A stretch of 64,000 bases of DNA, from the NCBI GenBank assembly GCA_002256385.1, contig NKJD01000014.1, positions 17,794 through 81,793 of the forward strand. Reading direction: 5' to 3'. Shown piece by piece: positions 1 through 7,324 of this stretch (position 1 is its first letter; the number at the start of each line of letters is the position of its first letter). The DNA comes from Flavobacterium sp. BFFFF2 (GTDB lineage Bacteria > Bacteroidota > Bacteroidia > Flavobacteriales > Flavobacteriaceae). The notes under the pieces are model-generated. The model did no database searches, had not been told where the DNA came from, and was given only the letters and a program-made list of their open reading frames with translations. A program made the translations under genes and the position numbers.

Positions 1-904
1 CTGTTGCACCAATCGGAATGGTCCAAGCCCGCACTTCTTTAACACCAGCGGTAAAATAGGTTTGGAGTTGCAATAATTTGTAGGCTGCTCTAATTAAAAT
101 GGATACACCTGGCTCATCAAGTCCTAAATCTTCTAAAAATAATTGGCGTTCTTCATAACTCTCGAGTTCCGCAATATCGGCTTCGGTGGCAACGGCCAAC
201 ACAATCACTTCTGCTTGTTCCTCACGCACCAAATCCCGAACTTGATCTACGTATGAATTACCTGATTTGGCGGCAGTTTCGTCCACATTGCAAACGTACA
301 AGACAGGTTTAGTGGTAATTAATTGAAAACTTTCCAGAAGAAAGGCTTCATCTTCATTATTTGGTATCACAGTACGGGCCGACTTGGCCGTTAATAAAGT
401 TTGTCTGATGCGCTCAAGCAAAGCTTCTTCTGCTTGGGCTTCTTTATTGCCGGTTTTGGCTGCACGCTTGGTTTTTTCGAGTCTTTTTTCAACGGTTTCA
501 AGGTCTTTTAGCTGCAATTCAATGTCAATTGTTTCCTTGTCACGAACTGGATTTACGCCACCCTCCACATGCACAATATTGTCATTGTCAAAGCAACGCA
601 ACACATGAATAATGGCATTGCACTCTCTAATATTTCCTAAAAACTGATTGCCGAGTCCTTCGCCTTTGCTGGCGCCTTTTACCAAGCCTGCAATGTCAAC
701 GATGTCAACTGTGGCTGGCAAAACGCGTTCTGGTTTTACCAATTCTTCTAATTTTTCTAACCGCAAATCGGGTACGTTAACTACGCCAATATTGGGTTCA
801 ATGGTACAAAAAGGGAAATTGGCACTTTGCGCTTTGGCATTGGACAAACAATTAAAAAGGGTTGATTTACCCACATTAGGCAATCCGACAATTCCAGCTT
901 TCAT
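1..904 (-). CDS. ychF: Redox-regulated ATPase YchF, C-terminus cut by the window edge
   Basis: This is an Obg-family P-loop ATPase associated with ribosomes. The minus-strand frame begins MKAGIVGLPNVGKSTLFN, a Walker A G1 motif directly at the N-terminus as in YchF. It continues with DIAGLVKGASKGEGLGNQFL (G3). The G4 position reads NVDE rather than NKxD, the substitution that gives YchF its ATP preference. A coiled-coil stretch rich in Lys and Glu follows, then the beginning of the TGS region (AWTIPIG). About 301 codons are visible of a usual length near 364, so roughly the last 60 residues lie outside the window. The ORF track missed it because it has no stop inside the window. A -7 promoter element lies 30 bp upstream, divergent from folP. 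The identification is secure. Confidence 0.97.
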   Translation of the reverse strand, partial: MKAGIVGLPNVGKSTLFNCLSNAKAQSANFPFCTIEPNIGVVNVPDLRLEKLEELVKPERVLPATVDIVDIAGLVKGASKGEGLGNQFLGNIRECNAIIHVLRCFDNDNIVHVEGGVNPVRDKETIDIELQLKDLETVEKRLEKTKRAAKTGNKEAQAEEALLERIRQTLLTAKSARTVIPNNEDEAFLLESFQLITTKPVLYVCNVDETAAKSGNSYVDQVRDLVREEQAEVIVLAVATEADIAELESYEERQLFLEDLGLDEPGVSILIRAAYKLLQLQTYFTAGVKEVRAWTIPIGAT

Positions 905-934
905 AATCTATTTTTTAAAGTGTAAAAAGGGTTG

Positions 935-942
935 CAAATATA
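935..942 (-). promoter_or_regulatory. Candidate -7 promoter element of ychF
   Basis: On the minus strand this reads TATATTTG, a perfect match to the Bacteroidota sigmaA -7 consensus TAnnTTTG, about 30 bp before the ychF ATG. Confidence 0.55.
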
Positions 943-1008
943 GTTTTTTCAGGGTTTACTTTTCATAAATTGAAAGTGATTATCCGAAATACAATTCACA
1001 ATCCTCCT

Positions 1009-1016
1009 TATCTTTG
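1009..1016 (+). promoter_or_regulatory. Candidate -7 promoter element of folP
   Basis: TATCTTTG matches TAnnTTTG and lies 20 bp before the folP ATG, implying a very short 5' leader for the folP-lipoprotein-rlmH unit. Confidence 0.5.
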
Positions 1017-1036
1017 ATGCCATTAAAAAGCCTGTC

Positions 1037-1882
1037 ATGTGGATTAATTTAAAAGGGACATTACTAGAAGTAAGCCATCCGCGGGTCATGGGCATTTTGA
1101 ATGCAACACCCGACTCATTTTATGCGGCAAGCCGCAGCGAGCAGGCCGATGAATTGCTTCAGAAGGCAAGTGAAATGGTACAACAAGGCGTCGATTTATT
1201 TGATCTGGGGGCTGTGTCAACGCGGCCTGGCGCCACTGAAGTGGGCTTAAATGAAGAATTGGATCGGATGTTACCGGTTGTGGAACTGATTAATAAAACG
1301 TTTCCCACGATTCCCATTTCTATTGATACTTTCAGAAGCCAAGTGGCCAAAGAAGCCATTTTGTTAGGCGCCGCATTAATCAATGACATTTCGGCAGGCG
1401 AAGATGATCCTGAAATGCTGCAAACGGTGGCTGCGCTGCAAGTGCCCTACGTTATGATGCACAAGCGGGGCACGCCTCAGACCATGTCAACCCAAAACCA
1501 ATACCAAAATGTAGTAGGGGAGGTGGCTACCTATTTTTCAGAAAGAATAGCTCTTGCTTCAGCAGCAGGAATCAAAGATATCATTATTGATCCGGGCTTT
1601 GGGTTTGCAAAAATGGGGAATCAAAATTTTGAATTATTGCATGGCCTTCGATTTTTAAATGCACTAGATCGGCCCATATTAGTTGGAATTTCACGCAAAA
1701 GCATGATCTATAAATCACTGAATATTGGCCCTGAACAGGCTTTAAATGGCACCACAGCTTTGCATATGTTGGCATTGGAACAGGGAGCTAAATTTTTGCG
1801 CGTTCATGATGTATGGGCAGCCAAGGAGTGCATTGAATTGTGGCGCATTTGGCAACAAAAGCAATCAATAAACCTATTATGA
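1037..1882 (+). CDS. folP: Dihydropteroate synthase
   Basis: This cytoplasmic enzyme condenses p-aminobenzoate with dihydropterin pyrophosphate in folate synthesis, and its family is the sulfonamide target. The 281-residue TIM-barrel protein carries the family motifs in order: GILNATPDSFY near residue 20, STRPGATEV (pterin/pABA loop), SIDTF, INDISAG, MHKRGTPQTM, IDPGFGFAK (pterin binding) and GISRKSM near the C-terminus. Length is normal. The stop overlaps the next ATG (ATGA), so the following lipoprotein gene and then rlmH are probably translationally coupled to it. Confidence 0.96.
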   Translation: MWINLKGTLLEVSHPRVMGILNATPDSFYAASRSEQADELLQKASEMVQQGVDLFDLGAVSTRPGATEVGLNEELDRMLPVVELINKTFPTIPISIDTFRSQVAKEAILLGAALINDISAGEDDPEMLQTVAALQVPYVMMHKRGTPQTMSTQNQYQNVVGEVATYFSERIALASAAGIKDIIIDPGFGFAKMGNQNFELLHGLRFLNALDRPILVGISRKSMIYKSLNIGPEQALNGTTALHMLALEQGAKFLRVHDVWAAKECIELWRIWQQKQSINLL

Positions 1883-2496
1883 AGCATTACTTTCTTGTTA
1901 CGCTGTTTATAACTTTGTTTTTTTCAAGTTGTCAAAAAACAAACATTCAATTAGCCAAAGTAGGAAGTAGCCAACTTGCTGAGGTGGATAATTATTCTAG
2001 TATTTATTTTAATTATGATTCCGTGGCCCATTCACTGGCTGTAAACGATCACAACCGAATCAGTAATACCCATTGGTTATTTCATATTGATAAGCGACTA
2101 ACTATGAAAGTACTGTTGCCAACATGGCGCGCACTGCTCTTAAAACGATCCAAAAGTCCACACGAAGAAGGTGCCCATGAATGGTATTTTACAGCTTTTG
2201 ATACCATCAAAAAAAAGCCAGCGCTTATAGACGGATCTCGTTTGACATTTTTGGAAACCATACATGTGAAAAATGCACTTTTTCTTAGCAGCACTGGTAA
2301 AACGTATTGTAATGATACCTTAATCAACACAACAGCTTGGTTTGAAAACCGATTTTTACAACATGAAAAGACCGTCATTTTAATTGATCCAGCGCTGTCA
2401 TTTCAACAGTGGATTACTCATTACTCTGGTTTAGAATTATTGGCAAGCAAATACAAAACAACCATCAATGTGCAACTCAAAATGCAGCATAAATGA
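1879..2496 (+). CDS. Hypothetical lipoprotein between folP and rlmH
   Basis: The family is not recognised. I start it at the ATG at 1879 rather than the longer ORF-track start because the product then begins MKHYFLVTLFITLFFSSCQK: a positive N-terminus, a hydrophobic core and a lipobox FSSC, so a lipid-anchored envelope protein of about 205 residues is expected. The start overlaps the folP stop (ATGA), and its own stop overlaps the rlmH ATG in the same way, which supports this start and indicates co-translation of three genes. The body has mixed beta-type sequence with no catalytic motif that I can name. Confidence 0.75.
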   Translation: MKHYFLVTLFITLFFSSCQKTNIQLAKVGSSQLAEVDNYSSIYFNYDSVAHSLAVNDHNRISNTHWLFHIDKRLTMKVLLPTWRALLLKRSKSPHEEGAHEWYFTAFDTIKKKPALIDGSRLTFLETIHVKNALFLSSTGKTYCNDTLINTTAWFENRFLQHEKTVILIDPALSFQQWITHYSGLELLASKYKTTINVQLKMQHK

Positions 2497-2966
2497 TCAT
2501 AAAACTCATTGCCATTGGCAAAACAGATCAAAAAGAATTGGAACAATTAACGCAACAATATGTTCAAAGATTGGGGCATTATGTTCGTTTAGAATGGGTT
2601 ATCATTCCAGATATTAAATCTGTGAAAAATTTGACGGAAGACCAACAAAAAGAGAAAGAAGGACAGCTTATATTGGGTAAAGTTTCATCTGCTGATGTGC
2701 TCATATTGCTAGACGAAAATGGCAAATCAATGAGTAGTGAAGAATGGGCCGATTTTTTGCAAAAAAAAATGAACCAAGGAATCAAAACCCTGGTTTTTGT
2801 GATTGGTGGACCTTATGGCTTTTCTTCGGCGATGTATGCACGTGCCCACGAAAAAATCTCATTTTCAAAGATGACTTTTTCGCACCAAATGATTCGGCTT
2901 TTTTTTGCGGAGCAGCTATACAGAGGTTTTACTATTTTAAAAAACGAACCCTATCACCATCGATAA
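2493..2966 (+). CDS. rlmH: 23S rRNA pseudouridine-1915 N3-methyltransferase
   Basis: This SPOUT-class methyltransferase acts on m3-pseudouridine 1915 of 23S rRNA in the 70S ribosome. At 157 residues it has the usual length. The N-terminus MIIKLIAIGKTDQKEL is typical. The SAM-binding knot is visible as FVIGGPYGFS followed by SKMTFSHQMIRLFFAEQLYRG, and the C-terminus ends NEPYHHR, the conserved tail. Its ATG overlaps the preceding stop (ATGA), making it the last gene of the folP transcript. Confidence 0.96.
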   Translation: MIIKLIAIGKTDQKELEQLTQQYVQRLGHYVRLEWVIIPDIKSVKNLTEDQQKEKEGQLILGKVSSADVLILLDENGKSMSSEEWADFLQKKMNQGIKTLVFVIGGPYGFSSAMYARAHEKISFSKMTFSHQMIRLFFAEQLYRGFTILKNEPYHHR

Positions 2967-2987
2967 TTTAGTTTACTGCGCTTTTAC

Positions 2988-2995
2988 TATATTTG
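2988..2995 (+). promoter_or_regulatory. Candidate -7 promoter element
   Basis: TATATTTG matches TAnnTTTG 20 bp upstream of the small membrane-protein gene at 3015 and just past the end of rlmH. Confidence 0.5.
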
Positions 2996-3014
2996 TTTTT
3001 TTAATACGCCATTT

Positions 3015-3287
3015 ATGAAAATGAAACGAAGCAATTTTGCGCCTTTTTATGTGTTGATGATTTTTATCGTTTATATGCAATTTAACAACAATTTAATTCG
3101 ATTGCCAATTTGTGCTATTTTGGGTTTTATTGTGACTCGTAATCTTTTCTTTGATTTGAAAAAATCAAATTTAAAATCAAATTGGGTTAAAATCGTCTTG
3201 TTTATAGTGCTTTTAATTACTTTATTGGGGATATTTTCAGATCTATATTTTAAAGATAATTCTCCCTACAAAGATTTTATGAACTAA
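3015..3287 (+). CDS. Small hypothetical membrane protein
   Basis: This is a 90-residue protein of unrecognised family. It shows a lysine-rich start, a hydrophobic stretch at about residues 10-22, a second at 30-45 and a third at about 58-77, so two or three inner-membrane helices are likely, with a basic segment (FDLKKSNLKSNW) between the second and third. A consensus -7 element sits 20 bp upstream, which supports it being real. Function cannot be inferred from the neighbours. Confidence 0.6.
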   Translation: MKMKRSNFAPFYVLMIFIVYMQFNNNLIRLPICAILGFIVTRNLFFDLKKSNLKSNWVKIVLFIVLLITLLGIFSDLYFKDNSPYKDFMN

Positions 3288-3338
3288 TTTTTTTATAAGT
3301 TAGTTCATATTCAATTTATTGCTTTAATCTTTATCACC

Positions 3339-4307
3339 ATGAATGCATTGTTAAATTTAATCAGGAAAAGGATCATTCTGGTCATTTTGTATGTACCACT
3401 ACAAATTATTTGTGCACAAACAACGGTAACGAACTATCAAATTGTGAGTGGGCAAATAAAGCAAGGTGCAAAGGATTTGGTTGCATTAAGAAGTTTAGAA
3501 ATAGATCATGTCCCGTATTTTTTGGCATATGATCCAAATTTACTTCAATGTCAATTGTTGTTGCAGCAAAAGAATAAACTAGAAACATTAACGCGGGTAG
3601 AGCACGATTTTTTGAACAAAAATTCGCTCATGAATCAATTGCAAAAACAAAATTCGTCGGTTAAGAACCAGCCGCAATTGGGTTTTAAATTGGCATTTCC
3701 AAAGGGGAACGGGGTTCGTTTTATTTTAGACTTTTGCAGTTTGCCACAAACATGGGATAAAGAATTTATTAATGGCTTAATTGATAAATTGTTACAAATT
3801 GAAAAACCATTGAACATTGCCGTTAGTATCCCGGCCTCTTCATTAAAAACGCATAAAGGCGATTTGTCTTTTTTTAAAGATTTGCAAAAGAAAGGTGTAA
3901 AAATCACTTGGATTAACCATGGTGCGCACGCGGTGACGCAAACTAAAAATAAAATAGCTGAAAATTATTTAACAGACCCGAACACAGATGTCGTTCAAGA
4001 AGTGTTAGAGAATGAGCAGGTCCTAATCGGGTTAGGATTTATACCTTCCCCATTATTCATGATACCTGGCAGCCTTACTGATGTTGAAAATTGTCAAGAA
4101 GTGATTGATTATGGCTTATTACCCGTTTCAAGCGATGATGCTTTTGTAAAGGCGAGGACACTATTTCCAGGACAATGTGTTTTTTCTACATTAAATGGCA
4201 CCACATTTATGACGGATACCGATTTTTTTAGTTCCATAGCAAAAGATAAAAAACAATATGCTTCCAACCAATGGATGATCACTTTTCTAATGAATGTTAA
4301 AAAGTAA
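3339..4307 (+). CDS. Secreted polysaccharide-deacetylase-like protein
   Basis: A signal peptide (about residues 1-26, ending IICAQ) precedes an N-terminal region without clear homology. From about residue 115 there is a divergent NodB-type beta/alpha barrel: FILDFCS at the first strand where the catalytic Asp is expected, KKGVKITWINHGAHAVT resembling the motif-2 HxxxH metal site, and LFMIPGSLTD resembling the RxPxG motif but lacking the Arg. The metal ligands are therefore only partly recognisable, and it may be inactive or act on an unusual substrate. The gene is monocistronic and ends at a bidirectional terminator. Known: the family removes N- or O-acyl groups from glycans. Inferred: assignment to this family. 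Confidence 0.6.
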   Translation: MNALLNLIRKRIILVILYVPLQIICAQTTVTNYQIVSGQIKQGAKDLVALRSLEIDHVPYFLAYDPNLLQCQLLLQQKNKLETLTRVEHDFLNKNSLMNQLQKQNSSVKNQPQLGFKLAFPKGNGVRFILDFCSLPQTWDKEFINGLIDKLLQIEKPLNIAVSIPASSLKTHKGDLSFFKDLQKKGVKITWINHGAHAVTQTKNKIAENYLTDPNTDVVQEVLENEQVLIGLGFIPSPLFMIPGSLTDVENCQEVIDYGLLPVSSDDAFVKARTLFPGQCVFSTLNGTTFMTDTDFFSSIAKDKKQYASNQWMITFLMNVKK

Positions 4308-4322
4308 TAAGTTATATTTAAT

Positions 4323-4356
4323 AAAAAAAGGCTGTCCTCACTGACAGCCTTTTTTT
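4323..4356. terminator. Bidirectional intrinsic terminator
   Basis: The stem AAAAAAAGGCTGTC pairs with GACAGCCTTTTTTT around a 6-nt loop. With A and T tracts on both sides it can work in both directions, serving the deacetylase-like gene (plus) and readthrough from the minus-strand response regulator. Confidence 0.9.
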
Positions 4357-4366
4357 ATTAAAGTAG

Positions 4367-4415
4367 TTTAAACTTATTTGATTGAAGCGAAAAATGAAGG
4401 TTTCTGTTCCAGATT
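4367..4415 (+). repeat. Left-end copy of the inverted-repeat element
   Basis: These 49 bases match 4630-4678 with only about five differences (shared core TTTGATTGAAGCGAAAAATG), then diverge completely. It looks like the decayed left end of the same element family. Confidence 0.75.
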
Positions 4416-4621
4416 GCAACCCAAATGATGTATTGGACTTTGTGATGAAACCAACACTCACAAAAAGTTTGCAATTGCAAACTCCAATAAAAAAATTGGT
4501 TCTTAATGACCTAATAAAAACAAATATTAACGTCATTAAAAAGGGAAAAGGACAATAAAGCTGGGAGTGCACGGACTTTTTTTACCGCAGATGTAGCCAA
4601 GCTACATTGAGGACAAAAAAT

Positions 4622-4783
4622 TGAAGTGATTTAGACTTTTTTGATTGAAGCGAAAAATGAGGATTTTTGTTCCAGATTTTAGCTTTTTTGCACTGCATAG
4701 CAGCGCTACGGAGTAATAAAAAGAGGCAATATGGGGCGAAAAGACCATTTTGCAGCCAATTGAAAAAAGATTAAATCACTTCA
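4622..4783. repeat. MITE-like or REP-like element with about 26-bp terminal inverted repeats
   Basis: The 162-bp unit begins TGAAGTGATTTAGACTTTTT and ends with the near-perfect inverse AAAAAAGATTAAATCACTTCA. The inside carries a GC-containing hairpin region (CATAGCAGCGCTACGG) and no ORF. Parts of it recur at 4367-4415, 4786-4854 and, as a shrunken copy, at 27661-27713, showing a dispersed family. Confidence 0.75.
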
Positions 4784-4785
4784 AT

Positions 4786-4854
4786 AATAAAAAGACGCAA
4801 TATGGGGCGAAACGACCATTTTGCAGCCAATTGAAAAAAGTTTAAATCACTTCA
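4786..4854 (+). repeat. Tandem copy of the element right end, abutting a stop codon
   Basis: These 69 bases repeat 4715-4783 with about three substitutions. The last three bases (TCA) are the complement of the TGA stop of the minus-strand response regulator, so the repeat end and the coding end coincide. Confidence 0.8.
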
Positions 4855-5484
4855 TTGAATAATATCTAAATGTCGGGCCTTTTCAACCATATCAATGGTA
4901 TTGCTGACTTGCAACTTTGATAACAACCTTAGTTTATAGGTACTTATTGTCTTTTCATTTAAGTCGAGTTTTTGCGCAACTTCTTTGTTTTTTAGGCCAT
5001 TGCCCATTAATTGCAGCACTTGTATTTCCCGGTTAGATAATTTTCTATATAAACGGTTGTTTTTGTTCTGCTTTGCAATTAATTTCAAACTTTGTTCAAT
5101 AAATGGGCTGGTAATTTTTTCACCATAATATGATTTTTGGATATAATCATAAACCAGATCCAATTCAGCTTTTTTATTGATAAAAGCAGAAACACCCGCT
5201 TTAACAGCATTAGGTGCATACATTTCTTCAGCTAAACTAGTGAAAATAATTACTTTCATGGCTGGATGCCGCTTCATTAAAATTTGAAGGTCTTTCATTC
5301 CATCCATACCGTCAAAAGTAATTTCAATGAGTAAGACATCAACTTTAGTGTCAAGTAATTTATCAAACAATTCTTGGCGATTACGCGCTTTAACTAATAC
5401 GTCAATCTTTCCACGACTGTCAAAAAAACTGGTAAGTCCATCAACGACAACAGGTTGATGCTCAGCAATACAGAGACGAATCAT
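4852..5484 (-). CDS. LuxR/NarL-type response regulator with a degenerate receiver
   Basis: This 210-residue protein has a CheY-like receiver (about 1-120) and a C-terminal LuxR helix-turn-helix (LSNREIQVLQLMGNGLKNKEVA, then NEKTISTYKLRLLSKL). Key receiver residues are altered. The N-terminal acidic pair reads AEHQP where DDHP is usual, and the phospho-acceptor Asp is Glu54 (LLIEITFDGMDG). The switch Thr (FTS) and conserved Lys (NKK) remain. Such a protein is probably not activated by ordinary Asp phosphorylation; Glu could mimic the phosphorylated state. No histidine kinase gene is adjacent. Its stop codon lies in the repeat element. The DNA target is unknown. Confidence 0.9.
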   Translation of the reverse strand: MIRLCIAEHQPVVVDGLTSFFDSRGKIDVLVKARNRQELFDKLLDTKVDVLLIEITFDGMDGMKDLQILMKRHPAMKVIIFTSLAEEMYAPNAVKAGVSAFINKKAELDLVYDYIQKSYYGEKITSPFIEQSLKLIAKQNKNNRLYRKLSNREIQVLQLMGNGLKNKEVAQKLDLNEKTISTYKLRLLSKLQVSNTIDMVEKARHLDIIQ

Positions 5485-5848
5485 AATTTTAAAGGGTTTG
5501 GTTATTAATAGCGTAAATGTAAGGCAAAAAATGTTAATAATTATTTAATTTTTAAAAAACGCATTGTAATCAATGTTTTCTAGCAAGATGTCGGTCAGGA
5601 TGCACACAATCTTTGAAATTTAATAATAATTTTAAGACTTTTTAAATTCTCGATAAAAGATTGTTACCCTATTTTTATAGATGAAATTATTTACAATATT
5701 AAATATTCAATTTTTATTCATGTCGTACATTGTTGATTTCAAATATCTTAAAATAAATATAATAAAAAAACAGGAATAGTTCTTGTTTTTCTCAAACTTA
5801 ACCTTAAATTTGCAACCTCAAAACAAAAAAGATTTTTGTTTTTGGAAC
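5485..5848. other. AT-rich intergenic region with candidate tRNA promoter
   Basis: No credible ORF is seen on either strand. TAAATTTG at 5805-5812, matching TAnnTTTG, lies about 37 bp before tRNA-Ser and is the likely promoter of the tRNA-Ser/tRNA-Pro unit. The rest is low-complexity A/T sequence. Confidence 0.5.
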
Positions 5849-5932
5849 GGAGAGGTGCCGGAGTGGTAACGGAGCAGATTGCTAATCTGTCGACGGGTAA
5901 CCGTCGCCAGGGTTCGAGTCCCTGTCTCTCCG
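5849..5932 (+). tRNA. tRNA-Ser (anticodon GCU)
   Basis: The acceptor strands GGAGAGG and TCTCTCC pair, with discriminator G, the expected serine identity base. The anticodon loop TTGCTAA gives GCU. There is a long variable arm (CGACGGGTAACCGTCG) and a T-arm GGTTCGAGTCC. The 84-nt gene does not encode the CCA end. Confidence 0.97.
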
Positions 5933-5941
5933 CTTTTTTTT

Positions 5942-6018
5942 CGGGGTGTAGCGTAGCCCGGTATCGCGCCTGGTTTGGGACCAGGAGGTCGTAGGTTCGA
6001 ATCCTGCCACCCCGACCA
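5942..6018 (+). tRNA. tRNA-Pro (anticodon UGG)
   Basis: The acceptor CGGGGTG pairs with CACCCCG, then discriminator A and an encoded CCA. Anticodon stem CCTGG/CCAGG with loop TTTGGGA gives UGG, and the T-loop is GTTCGAATC. Nine bases separate it from tRNA-Ser, so they are probably one transcript. Confidence 0.97.
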
Positions 6019-6021
6019 AAT

Positions 6022-6047
6022 AAACTGAACGTAAGTTCAGTTTTTTT
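6022..6047 (+). terminator. Intrinsic terminator after tRNA-Pro
   Basis: The stem AAACTGAAC / GTTCAGTTT with a GTAA loop is followed by a run of T, ending the tRNA-Ser/tRNA-Pro transcript. Confidence 0.8.
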
Positions 6048-6093
6048 ATTCCCACCTGCCACCCGAGCTTGCTCGAAAGTGGCAGGTGGGAAT
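6048..6093. repeat. Long perfect hairpin next to the tandem array
   Basis: A 15-bp perfect stem (ATTCCCACCTGCCAC with its inverse) encloses a nested CGAGC/GCTCG hairpin. Its right arm resembles the unit boundary of the adjoining 88-bp tandem repeats, so it probably belongs to that array. Confidence 0.8.
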
Positions 6094-6101
6094 AAAAAAA
6101 C

Positions 6102-6349
6102 CAACGGCTTTGTCGTTGTGTTTTTGTTGAGTAACATCACCCTTGACAGGATCAGCGCAGCTAATCCTGCCAGACGGGAAAAAAAAAGTGACGGCTCTGA
6201 CGTTGTGTTTTTGTTGAGCAACAATACCCTTTACAGGATCAGCGTAGCTAATCCTGCTAGATGGGAATAAAAACAGTGACGGCTCTGACGTTGTGTTTTT
6301 GTTCAGCAGCAACACCCTTTACAGGATCAGCGTAGCTAATCCTTATTGT
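6102..6349 (+). repeat. About 2.8 tandem copies of an 88-bp unit rich in palindromes
   Basis: The units start at about 6102, 6191 and 6279. Each contains TGTTGAGCAACA-type and AGGATcAGC-gta-GCTaATCCT palindromes plus an ACGGCTCTGACGT segment. Minus-strand ORFs through it (5748-6224, 6046-6315) are artefacts of the repeat and of antisense tRNA. Bases 6350-6421 between the array and tRNA-Arg hold nothing I recognise. Confidence 0.85.
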
Positions 6350-6421
6350 AAACTGAATTGCATTTTTAGATTGTATATACGTTCTTTAAAAGTAATAGGT
6401 TCAACAATATTAAAAATAAAT

Positions 6422-6498
6422 GGTCCAATAGCTCAGCTGGATAGAGCAACTGCCTTCTAAGCAGTAGGTCTCAGGTTCGAACCCTGATTGGATCACCA
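6422..6498 (+). tRNA. tRNA-Arg (anticodon UCU)
   Basis: The acceptor GGTCCAA pairs with TTGGATC (one G-U), followed by discriminator A and an encoded CCA. Anticodon stem ACTGC/GCAGT with loop CTTCTAA gives UCU, and the T-arm GGTTCGAACCC is standard. It is separated from the other two tRNAs by the repeat array and a terminator, so it likely has its own promoter. Confidence 0.97.
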
Positions 6499-6519
6499 GA
6501 ATGACAACATATATTATTT

Positions 6520-6560
6520 AAAAAGCGCACTATGTTACAAATACATATTGCGCTTTTTTT
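6520..6560. terminator. Intrinsic terminator after tRNA-Arg, probably bidirectional
   Basis: The stem AAAAAGCGCA / TGCGCTTTTT, extended by an inner ATGT/ACAT pairing, is followed by seven T. A and T tracts on both sides would also stop the minus-strand gene ending at 6640. Confidence 0.85.
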
Positions 6561-6639
6561 ATGAAAACTATTTGTTCGCTTTACTTTTGGGCGTGCTGGT
6601 TTCAAAATTAATTTTTCAGAATCAGCTTTATGACTGCAT

Positions 6640-7140
6640 TTAATCTTCTTCGTGCTCGTCTGCTTGTTCTGAAGCACCTTGCTCGGTTTGGACTTGGTTT
6701 TCGGTACGAATTTCAGTATGTCTGATTTCACCACCCGAAGTACCAACAAGTTTACTCAACAAACAGGCACCAATGGCTAGCAGTAACAATACATAATTCA
6801 ATTTGCTTTGCAGCGGATTTTTCTTGATTGAAAAATAGATATTTACCAACGACAAACCAGCTAATATATAGGTAATGAGCGCAAATTTCTCGGCCCATTC
6901 CTCGTGTTCATGAATCAAATGATGCGTGACTTGTGGGAAATTTTCTACCATTTCTTCGGCACCTTCCCCAGTATTCATGCTCACTGCTGCCGCCGCCGCG
7001 ACCACAGCAAACAAAACATAAGCAGTTTGTTGCAACGTACTGTTTTTACGTATCATACCCACCAAAAAAATACCCGTCGAAATAACCAATCCTACTATTG
7101 GAAAGTGGTTTACTAATAAGTGAAAATGTGCTGTGTTCAT
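6640..7140 (-). CDS. Four-helix membrane protein, DUF2231-like
   Basis: This is a 166-residue inner-membrane protein. The N-terminus MNTAHFHLLVNHFPIVGLV matches the 'H..VNHFP' start seen in DUF2231-type membrane proteins. Hydrophobic segments fall at about 10-27, 38-55, 87-103 and 114-131. Between helices 2 and 3 is an acidic, His-rich loop (THHLIHEHEEWAEKF) that could bind metal or heme. The C-terminus is a charged tail (EQADEHEED). Function in the family is not established; some members accompany cytochromes. The gene stands alone, with repeats upstream and a terminator downstream. Confidence 0.75.
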   Translation of the reverse strand: MNTAHFHLLVNHFPIVGLVISTGIFLVGMIRKNSTLQQTAYVLFAVVAAAAAVSMNTGEGAEEMVENFPQVTHHLIHEHEEWAEKFALITYILAGLSLVNIYFSIKKNPLQSKLNYVLLLLAIGACLLSKLVGTSGGEIRHTEIRTENQVQTEQGASEQADEHEED

Positions 7141-7177
7141 TTTTTTTGTTTAAAGTTTAAAGTTTCAGGTTTGGTTT

Positions 7178-7270
7178 GGCGAGCTAAAGCTCGCGTACCT
7201 TACTGCCACTGGCAGTCCTCCTGTAAATATCATATCGTCCGTTCGGCCCTTTAGACCTCGGGTCAGGTTT
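7178..7270 (+). repeat. Copy 1 of a 93-bp palindrome-rich module
   Basis: It contains GAGCTaaAGCTC and the perfect palindrome ACTGCCACTGGCAGT and ends CCTCGGGTCAGGTTT. It is about 85 percent like the copy at 7325-7417. It is flanked by GTTTCAGGTTT-type simple repeats. Confidence 0.8.
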
Positions 7271-7324
7271 CAGGTTTTAAGTTTCAGGTTCAAGTTTCAG
7301 GTTTCAGGTTTCAGGTTTTGTTGA

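Larger units (their letters stand above)
4357..4851. other. Intergenic repeat-rich stretch, no gene seen
   Basis: This roughly 500-bp gap holds a terminal-inverted-repeat element, a partial left-end copy and a tandem right-end copy, listed separately. The 84-residue minus ORF at 4318-4572 starts in mid-repeat and runs through the terminator, so I do not treat it as a gene. A small hairpin (ATGTAGC CAA GCTACAT) lies near 4588-4604. Confidence 0.6.

Noticed and set aside
4318-4572. 84-residue minus ORF
   Set aside because: It overlaps the bidirectional terminator and repeat copies and has no recognisable sequence.
5748-6224. 158-residue minus-strand ORF containing GGRIRTYDLLVPNQARYRAT
   Set aside because: This is antisense translation of tRNA-Pro and tRNA-Ser, a common false protein in databases, continued into the tandem repeat.
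6046-6315. Minus-strand 89-residue ORF with internal repeats (LLNKNTTSEPS)
   Set aside because: It simply reads the 88-bp non-coding tandem units; no start context or composition typical of a gene.
6471-6749. 92-residue minus ORF ending CCHSGDPIRVRT
   Set aside because: Its end is antisense tRNA-Arg and it crosses a strong terminator.
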